A stretch of DNA of 5,160 bases, from assembly GCA_937897085.1 (NCBI GenBank), contig CALCOR010000220.1, positions 1-5,160 of the forward strand. Direction: 5' to 3'. The notes below the pieces were generated by a model, which saw only the letters and a program-made list of their open reading frames with translations, was not told the DNA's origin and did not search any database. This DNA comes from an uncultured euryarchaeote (GTDB lineage: Archaea > Thermoplasmatota > Poseidoniia > Poseidoniales > Thalassarchaeaceae). The position numbers and the translations under genes are program-made. The first letter of the stretch is position 1; each line of letters starts with the position of its first letter. This document shows positions 1-5,160 of this stretch, in pieces.

Positions 1-3000
1 AACCAAAAGCGTCTGGTGGATCCCAATCAGGTCGATGATAGCCCGCCCGCGATGGCGGTCACCAGCGACCGTTTGCGCACCGCGGCAGTCGCTTGGGTAG
101 ACAGCGATAATTGTGGGGGTGGTGCGGGCTTTGAGTCTCTCTGTGTGCGCAGGATCCAGCGCAGCCTGGTCATCCTCGAGCCGGTCAACGAGACCGGGCA
201 GTTGGTGTTCGAACCCGGCGAAACGAAGTCCGTGGACTTTGAGATCGACTATCGCGGTTCCGCGAGCAGCGGGGATCTCACCACCCACCTCGACTGGGTC
301 TCAGGGATGTCCACCAACTGGGACATCTCCGTGGTGGTCGGTTCAGGACAGACCGCCAACACCCTCTCACCACTCGATGAGGACTTCCAGATCAGTCCCG
401 GCGCCACACCGATGCGGGTGACGATCACAGCTCCCTCGAAGTACGCGGCGAGTGATTCTGAGAATCACCTCCCAGCGTTATCGATATTGGACGAGAACGA
501 TGGCGTACTGAATTCTTTCATCCTCGATATCACCCTCAACGTCGAACACCGAATCGAACTGACCACGCCACAGGACACAATCGAGATCGAGCAGGGTGGG
601 AGCGGTCTGTTCAGCGTCAACATCAGCAACTCAGGCAACATCTGGGAAGAGATATCGTTTCCCTCCACCACCACCGAGGCGGGGCGCGCTCTGTGGGGTC
701 TGCCCTACGGATGGAGCATCAATTTCGTTGATTCAGTGGACGTTCTGAATGGTCAGATGATCACCAAGAACCTGCAGGTCAGGGTGCCCGATTTCCAGGA
801 TGATGGCTCGGTCATCCTCACGCTCATGGGCACCTCCACCAAGGCTGCACTGCCGAGTTCCAGTGATGGTTCGCGAACGACGCTGGACTTGGAGGTCATC
901 GTCGCCATCCGTAGCAGCGGAAACATCGTGTTCGAACTCTGGGACGCCGAGGAGAGCGTGAATCCCGGAGAATGCGCTGAATTCCGCATCATGGTGAACA
1001 AGAACTACGGTAGCGGGACCCTCAGGTTCTCGATGCCGTTGGCTCCCGCTGAGAGGCCCGCCTCCGTCTCCGTTGAGGATTGGAAAAAGAACCATTGGAC
1101 AGTATCCGTCGATTTTTCTGAGGCTCCGGGCGGCAACGCAAACGGTCTGTCTGCGCTGCGGACCTGGGCCGGCGGCAGCAACCATCCAGTGACCGTCGAA
1201 CTGTGCGCGCCCGAACTGGGACTGGCTGGAGTGAAAGAGAAGGTGTCACTGCGGGCGGAACTCAACACCGATTCTCGTGTCAACGATGAGGTGGACATGA
1301 CCGCCATCATCCGAGCAGTATGGGGGCTGGAGGCGTTCTCGGTCGATGAACCCGGACAGATGAATCCAGGCGATACATTCGAGGTTGGCATCAACGTGAC
1401 CAACATCGGCAACATCGCCGACACGTTCGACCCGCGCCCCGGCGAGAACAGCCAGTCTTGGGAGATCGAAGTAGTACCCGGTACCCCCTCTGGACTGGTG
1501 CCCTCCGCATCGATGACGATGTTCGTGCGCGTACGGGCGCCGTTCGACGTTCCCGCCGGCGAGCATACAGTACAGGTCGACCTTGTCTCCACGGCCACCG
1601 ACGAGGAGTCGTTGCGTACATCGGTGAACATCTCGGTCGAACTGCTGCCGTGGGTGGATCTGGCGCTCGAGCACGAGGGCTCCAAGGATATCTGGTTGGA
1701 TACGCGCGGGCATGTGGACATCTCGTTCAACGCCGTCAACAACGGCAACTGGTTGGAGGCGCCCTGGCTTGAGAACCACACCTTGGAAGAAAATCTTGGT
1801 TTGGCTCGGGAACCGGGATTGGCGGGCCTCGAAGGTGTGCAATTGACCTGGTATCTGGTGGAGAATCAGGGAACTCCAGTGGCGATGTTCTCTGCCATAG
1901 AACCCGCCGAAGATGGGCGCCTCATGTTGCCTGAACTGGCTCCCGGAGCAAAGATTCCAGTTGTACTACGCGTCAGCATGGATGGCTGGCCTGGATGGGG
2001 TGAGAACGAACTCGGAGTGCGGTTGCGCTCAGGCATGGGCTACGCTAACGATGGGGGAGACCGGGATGCCGACACGAGTTGGCTCAGTTGGGGGGATGAC
2101 GACTCCAACGACCAGCGCTTCACCTTCCGCGTGCAAGTTGCTGACCTCAGTGTGCACACGATTACCGAATCGTCCGAGGATGGCAAGGTGTTTCTGGAGA
2201 TCATCGTTCGCAATCTAGGTGACGATGATGCGTCGAACATCGCCATCCGCGTTTGCGGCGATCGCACCTCCGAGCAGGTTGAGAGCAGTGGATGCAGCCT
2301 CTCGCAATCTGTCGCTGACGCAAGGATTGCGTTCATCCCGGCATTCTCTAGCGGCCGACCCGGGGAGCATGCGCTGACCGTCTCGTTCCCGTCTGATGCC
2401 GCTCGATTGGTGACCATCATGCTCGACCCTGATGACGAACTGGTCGAATCAGATGAGCAGAACAACATCCGCTCGCTCGAACTGGGACACGCCACCGATG
2501 GCGACGACCAGTTTGGAGATAAGTTGGGCCAGTTAGTCATGGATTACGGCCTGACAACGCTGCTCGTCATGCTGTGGATGATGATCATGATCATCGGGCT
2601 GACCTCGTGGCGCAGGCGCTCTCGGGACCGGGCCCGGCACGACTCGGGTCAATGGTCGGATACGGGCTCCTTGAGCACCGGCCAACCAACTGAGTCATCG
2701 AAGAAGTCACTCAAGGAGCGGCTGGGCCTTGCTGGTAAGTCACCAACTGACGATGGGCCGCCAATGGCCACCATCCATGCGATTGAGGCGCCGCGGCTTG
2801 GTGAGCGCCCCTCTGCTGACGTGGATATCAGCGATCTGGACCTCCGGGGCGCCGACGATGCAGCGTCCACTTCAGCCCCCAGTGGTGCTTTCGAGCCATT
2901 GGATACCGGTGGTCACGACCCTTCGCCACCCAAGAAGACGGATTCGCCGAGCCAGCCCGAGAAGAAGGGCGACCTCGACAGGACGATTGGCGACCTCATC

Positions 3001-3015
3001 GACGACCTGCTCTAG
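1..3015 (+). CDS. Large surface protein with NEW3/CARDB-type beta-sandwich repeats and C-terminal membrane anchor (5' partial)
   Basis: The frame is open from base 1 (N-Q-K-R-L before the GTG at 16), so that GTG is probably an internal Val and the start lies upstream; 1004 residues are visible. Residues below are counted from base 1. About six beta-rich modules follow one another: ~51-182, ~182-303, ~304-439, ~440-549, ~550-713 and ~714-830. The fourth (INVTNIGN, then a PAGEHTVQV-like strand) resembles NPCBM-associated NEW3 domains. The last resembles CARDB (IIVRNLGDDDAS and the hallmark ELVESDEQNN). A hydrophobic helix spans ~851-870, followed by the basic stop-transfer RRRSRDRARH. The remaining ~134-residue tail is acidic and rich in Pro, Ser and Asp, and ends DLDRTIGDLIDDLL. 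Five N-glycosylation sequons (N63, N207, N465, N543, N592) and all six Cys lie on the predicted outer side. The likely role is cell-surface adhesion or scaffolding; the ligand is unknown. No enzymatic motif was seen. Module borders are approximate. Confidence is high for a real, anchored exported protein and moderate for the domain names. Confidence 0.9.
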   Translation, partial: NQKRLVDPNQVDDSPPAMAVTSDRLRTAAVAWVDSDNCGGGAGFESLCVRRIQRSLVILEPVNETGQLVFEPGETKSVDFEIDYRGSASSGDLTTHLDWVSGMSTNWDISVVVGSGQTANTLSPLDEDFQISPGATPMRVTITAPSKYAASDSENHLPALSILDENDGVLNSFILDITLNVEHRIELTTPQDTIEIEQGGSGLFSVNISNSGNIWEEISFPSTTTEAGRALWGLPYGWSINFVDSVDVLNGQMITKNLQVRVPDFQDDGSVILTLMGTSTKAALPSSSDGSRTTLDLEVIVAIRSSGNIVFELWDAEESVNPGECAEFRIMVNKNYGSGTLRFSMPLAPAERPASVSVEDWKKNHWTVSVDFSEAPGGNANGLSALRTWAGGSNHPVTVELCAPELGLAGVKEKVSLRAELNTDSRVNDEVDMTAIIRAVWGLEAFSVDEPGQMNPGDTFEVGINVTNIGNIADTFDPRPGENSQSWEIEVVPGTPSGLVPSASMTMFVRVRAPFDVPAGEHTVQVDLVSTATDEESLRTSVNISVELLPWVDLALEHEGSKDIWLDTRGHVDISFNAVNNGNWLEAPWLENHTLEENLGLAREPGLAGLEGVQLTWYLVENQGTPVAMFSAIEPAEDGRLMLPELAPGAKIPVVLRVSMDGWPGWGENELGVRLRSGMGYANDGGDRDADTSWLSWGDDDSNDQRFTFRVQVADLSVHTITESSEDGKVFLEIIVRNLGDDDASNIAIRVCGDRTSEQVESSGCSLSQSVADARIAFIPAFSSGRPGEHALTVSFPSDAARLVTIMLDPDDELVESDEQNNIRSLELGHATDGDDQFGDKLGQLVMDYGLTTLLVMLWMMIMIIGLTSWRRRSRDRARHDSGQWSDTGSLSTGQPTESSKKSLKERLGLAGKSPTDDGPPMATIHAIEAPRLGERPSADVDISDLDLRGADDAASTSAPSGAFEPLDTGGHDPSPPKKTDSPSQPEKKGDLDRTIGDLIDDLL

Positions 3016-3059
3016 AGATCACCTGACCGGCTGCAGGCGAAGCGGCAAAGCGTAGAGCA

Positions 3060-3998
3060 GTGTCGCGCCTGTTGATGGAGGCGAAGGTGGATCGTCACTG
3101 GCTTCGCGGTGACCCAGCGTGGTGGCCGCTTAGCCGCGATGCCAACGATGCCGATGAGCTCGCCCCCGAAGAACGTCCTCACGAGACGGCTGCGCCGTCG
3201 GCATGGATTGGATGGAAGCGGCTGCGCTTGCGCCCGGGCCTCCCGCGCCTCGTGTTCCCAGCATCGTGGTCGATTGGTCTGCTGGCGATGAGCACCCTGC
3301 CGCTAGTATTCCCCGACAACACCCCTGACGACCAGACGGTGTCGCTGGCGTTGTTCCTGCTGGGTTGGTTGCTGCTCTGGATGACACCGGTGAAGGTCGC
3401 CAACTCGCAACCTGACGGCAGACCCGGCCGTGTTCTTCCCTGGCTTCTGTTCGGGGGAGGGAGATCCACGCTAGCGCGGACGTGGGCACTCGCGCTCGCA
3501 GGGTCGGCCTTGTTCGTGCTGCACATCCTCGTCGACGTGCGCCTCGGCTGGCTTGCCTACGCGCTGTTCCTGCTGCTGTGGCTGGACCAGTTGCAGCGGA
3601 TTGCAGGTCTGCTCGCCCATCCACAGAATCTCTGGGTACTGCCAGTCGTGGCTGGAGAACTCGTCACCGATTCCTTCGGCCCCGGATGGGTGGCTGAACA
3701 TCCTCGGTTCCGCCGCGGTCCTCTAGCAGTTCGACGACTCGCGGATGGCCGCCGGCTAGAACTGCGCGGACTGACGCGGTCGCGCTGTGACTTCGTCGCC
3801 ATGCAGTTGCGACATCCGTCGGGACTGCTGCTCGATCCGTTCGTCGACTCCGATTCGGTCCCGAGGTTCAATTGGATGGGGCTTGGGGGTGTGGACATGC
3901 GTGCTGAAGGGCTCCAAGCCGAGCTTCTATCTTCTCCGCCGGGGTTACCCGCCACCGTCTGGCCGGCGCGGTTCGTATCACTTGCTGAAGAGGAATGA
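3060..3998 (+). CDS. Polytopic membrane protein of unknown function (about four TM helices plus soluble C-terminal region)
   Basis: I do not recognise this 312-residue protein. An acidic, hydrophilic N-terminus (~1-50) leads into a basic stretch (WKRLRLRPGLPR, ~52-63). Four likely membrane helices follow: ~64-84, ~94-111, ~138-158 and ~161-177. By the positive-inside rule both ends would be cytoplasmic, with short outer loops such as PDNTPDDQ (~85-92). The inner loop ~112-137 contains a Gly-rich LLFGGGRS. The C-terminal ~130 residues look soluble and beta-rich, without a catalytic motif I can name. Trp is unusually frequent (16 of 312). The frame opens after a stop at 3024-3026. GTG 3060 is the first possible start and ATG 3075 (five codons in) the next; neither has a clear ribosome site, so the start may be 3075. 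The gene begins 44 nt after the surface-protein gene and its stop overlaps the next start (ATGA), suggesting co-transcription and a joint role with the following gene. It lacks the SAR-type motif of DUF58 proteins, which often sit in envelope gene groups. Confidence 0.82.
   Translation: MSRLLMEAKVDRHWLRGDPAWWPLSRDANDADELAPEERPHETAAPSAWIGWKRLRLRPGLPRLVFPASWSIGLLAMSTLPLVFPDNTPDDQTVSLALFLLGWLLLWMTPVKVANSQPDGRPGRVLPWLLFGGGRSTLARTWALALAGSALFVLHILVDVRLGWLAYALFLLLWLDQLQRIAGLLAHPQNLWVLPVVAGELVTDSFGPGWVAEHPRFRRGPLAVRRLADGRRLELRGLTRSRCDFVAMQLRHPSGLLLDPFVDSDSVPRFNWMGLGGVDMRAEGLQAELLSSPPGLPATVWPARFVSLAEEE
3995..3998 (+). other. ATGA stop-start overlap between the membrane protein and Trp-rich protein genes
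   Basis: ATG (3995-3997) and TGA (3996-3998) share bases. This arrangement is commonly associated with translational coupling, in which terminating ribosomes restart on the next gene. A GAGG stretch at 3990-3993 sits only one base before the ATG, too close for a normal Shine-Dalgarno pairing, so re-initiation is the simpler reading. Confidence 0.75.
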
Positions 3999-4651
3999 TT
4001 GAGAACTCCGGGACCTCGCTGCGAGGGATGCTCGAAGTCCAGCATGAATCCAGCGTCATCCAACTGAGGGTGGATGTGTCGGGGTTCGTGCACTCTTGGA
4101 TAGAGCGCGGGCGAGAGGCTGACGTCGATGTCGTCTGGCATCCGGCAGGTGACGGCTGGGCCGATCTGCCTGTTGTCGCAGATCTCCACGGTATGTCCCA
4201 CCCTCAGAAGACGCGGATGCTGCGTCTGCTCGCAAGCCTGAATCACCCCTGGCCGCTGCACGGTTCGTGGTGTGCGCGTGCCATATCAGCCGCCGGTGCC
4301 CTCGGTATGCACCCGTTGTCGAACTCGCTGCTGAACGTCTGGATGAACCAGCGCTGGCCCCCCCTTCTCGAGGGACGTGCCCGAAGCCTGCTCAGGATGG
4401 TACAACACAGGTTGACGAACACGCTCGTTCGTGAACGGCTTTCACCAGATGGAAGGCTCTGGCTGGGTGATCTTCCTGGAGGGTTGGCTCCCCTCGCCAC
4501 TCGCCGATGGCTGTGGCTGTGGAAGAGAGAACCTCTCGAGGTCTTGTCAGGAGGTGACCGGTTGGCGCCCGGTATCTGGTTGTGGCAGTTCGATGCACAG
4601 GGTCACGGTAGCGTGGTCGAGCGGCGGCCTCCGGACGCGGCAGGCATTTGA
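3995..4651 (+). CDS. Tryptophan-rich soluble protein of unknown function
   Basis: I do not recognise this 218-residue protein. No signal peptide or convincing membrane helix is visible, so it is probably cytoplasmic. The N-terminal ~60 residues alternate like beta strands (VIQLRVDVSGFV, then VDVVWHP). Residues ~68-148 look mainly helical (PQKTRMLRLLASL; RARSLLRMVQHRL). The C-terminal part returns to short strands, with the aromatic motifs RRWLWLWKREP (~170-180) and GIWLWQFD (~193-200). Trp makes up 13 of 218 residues (6%), far above an average protein. There is one Cys (C93) and no recognised nucleotide-binding or metal-binding motif. ATG 3995 overlaps the TGA of the preceding gene, which favours this start and suggests translational coupling; a second ATG at 4028 (residue 12) is possible. 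The coupling and shared Trp richness suggest that it works with the upstream membrane protein, perhaps on the inner membrane face; that is inference. Confidence 0.8.
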   Translation: MIENSGTSLRGMLEVQHESSVIQLRVDVSGFVHSWIERGREADVDVVWHPAGDGWADLPVVADLHGMSHPQKTRMLRLLASLNHPWPLHGSWCARAISAAGALGMHPLSNSLLNVWMNQRWPPLLEGRARSLLRMVQHRLTNTLVRERLSPDGRLWLGDLPGGLAPLATRRWLWLWKREPLEVLSGGDRLAPGIWLWQFDAQGHGSVVERRPPDAAGI

Positions 4652-4675
4652 ACCGGGGGCGGGTCGAGCGGTTCA

Positions 4676-5152
4676 ATGGACATCACCATCATCCTAGGCA
4701 GCAAGTCAGACCTTCCTGTCGCGGACAAGTGCAGCGCGTTGCTGGAGGAGTTCGACATCAGCCACGAGGTGCGCGTCGCAAGTGCCCATCGCGCCCCGAA
4801 ATATCTCGAAGGAGTGGTCGACGCCGCCTTGGAGGACGGCTGTCAAATCTTCGTTGGAATAGCCGGGATGTCCGCCGCCCTTCCCGGTGTGATCGCCTCG
4901 ATGACGACGCAGCCGGTCATCGGCGTGCCCGTCGGAGGAAAGGTGCCGATGGACTCGTTGCTCTCAGTGGTGCAGATGCCGCCCGGGATGCCGGTCGCAG
5001 CCGTGGGTGTGGACCGCGGCGAGAATGCCGCCGTGCTCGCCATCCAGATGCTCTCTCTCTCCGACCCGGACCTCGCCACTCGCATGGGTGAGTGGCGCGA
5101 GAAGATGTCACAACGGGTCATCTCGGACGATGAATCACTGTCAGAGGCTTGA
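4676..5152 (+). CDS. purE: PurE, AIR carboxylase family (N5-CAIR mutase / AIR carboxylase)
   Basis: This protein acts in cytoplasmic de novo purine synthesis and produces 4-carboxy-5-aminoimidazole ribonucleotide (CAIR), from N5-CAIR (class I mutase) or from AIR plus CO2 (class II carboxylase). Its 158 residues are complete and of normal family length. Family signatures appear in order: GSKSD (8-12, substrate binding), SAHR (36-39, with H38 the expected catalytic His), GIAGMSAALPG (61-71, phosphate-binding loop), VIGVPV (81-86), DSLLSVVQMPPGMPVA (93-108) and GVDRGENAA (111-119). The last segment and GIAGxSA match the archaeal form of PurE as I remember it from methanogens. The loop position equivalent to E. 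coli His75 is Ala (A68), as in class II enzymes, so the choice of substrate is not settled. ATG 4676 starts just before the first strand (DITIILGSKSD) and is well supported, although no Shine-Dalgarno is visible. It lies 24 nt after the preceding gene. No purK is in the window. The family assignment is firm; the class is uncertain. Confidence 0.96.
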   Translation: MDITIILGSKSDLPVADKCSALLEEFDISHEVRVASAHRAPKYLEGVVDAALEDGCQIFVGIAGMSAALPGVIASMTTQPVIGVPVGGKVPMDSLLSVVQMPPGMPVAAVGVDRGENAAVLAIQMLSLSDPDLATRMGEWREKMSQRVISDDESLSEA

Positions 5153-5160
5153 GGTGTTCA

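Noticed and set aside
1005..1842. Long open frames on the - strand (1005-1781 and 1246-1842)
   Set aside because: They lie wholly opposite the surface-protein gene, whose domain signatures are clear. Their translations are low-complexity and Ser/Arg/Pro-rich with no family likeness, as expected of frames shadowing a GC-rich gene.
2580..2595. Perfect 16-bp palindrome built from GATGATCATG and its complement
   Set aside because: It sits inside the membrane-helix codons (Met/Ile runs from ATG and ATC), so codon usage explains it; there is no gene boundary nearby for an operator.
3016..3059. Possible terminator or promoter in the 44-nt gap after the surface protein
   Set aside because: I see no stable hairpin, T-run or convincing TATA-like box; the gap is short and fits co-transcription.
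3900..4060. Possibility that the second and third genes are one gene split by a frameshift
   Set aside because: The second protein ends in a natural polar tail (SLAEEE), and the ATGA junction is a standard overlap; no known family spans the two.
3130..4261. Open frames on the - strand opposite the membrane protein gene (3130-3624, 3557-4261)
   Set aside because: The + strand frame has coherent membrane helices and tight gene spacing, whereas these frames give Arg/Ser-rich translations without recognisable structure.
5048..5060. Short CT repeat (CTCTCTCTCT-like)
   Set aside because: It encodes the Leu-Ser-Leu-Ser of PurE and is too short to be a meaningful repeat.
4648..5091. A 147-codon + strand frame overlapping purE
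   Set aside because: It is Arg-rich and lies out of frame over purE, which carries every family motif in order.

Overview
The window is about 60% GC by eye and carries four genes, all on the + strand and tightly packed, with no RNA gene, mobile element, CRISPR array or long non-coding stretch. The gene set suggests an archaeon. PurE has the archaeal-style sequence (GIAGxSA and GVDRGENAA motifs), and the first gene is a very large exported protein of stacked NEW3/CARDB-type beta-sandwich domains with one C-terminal membrane anchor. That combination is typical of Thermoplasmatota such as marine group II (Poseidoniales). This assignment is inference from gene style, not from a marker gene.

Layout. 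(1) 1-3015: the 3' part of a giant surface protein; its reading frame is open across the left edge, so its true start lies outside the window. The visible part holds about six extracellular beta-sandwich modules, one transmembrane helix and an acidic, Pro/Ser-rich cytoplasmic tail of about 134 residues ending in a short amphipathic motif. (2) 3060-3998: a protein with about four membrane helices and a C-terminal soluble region, not recognised. (3) 3995-4651: a tryptophan-rich soluble protein, not recognised, overlapping gene 2 by ATGA. (4) 4676-5152: purE, complete, for the AIR-to-CAIR step of purine synthesis.

The gaps are 44 nt, a 4-nt overlap and 24 nt, so the genes could be co-transcribed. 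Genes 2 and 3 look like a translationally coupled pair and probably act together. The link between this envelope-flavoured group and purE is probably only positional. No start has a well-placed Shine-Dalgarno sequence. The points most worth a second look are the unknown gene 2/gene 3 pair, the tail of the surface protein, and the mixed class I/class II signature in the PurE phosphate-binding loop.
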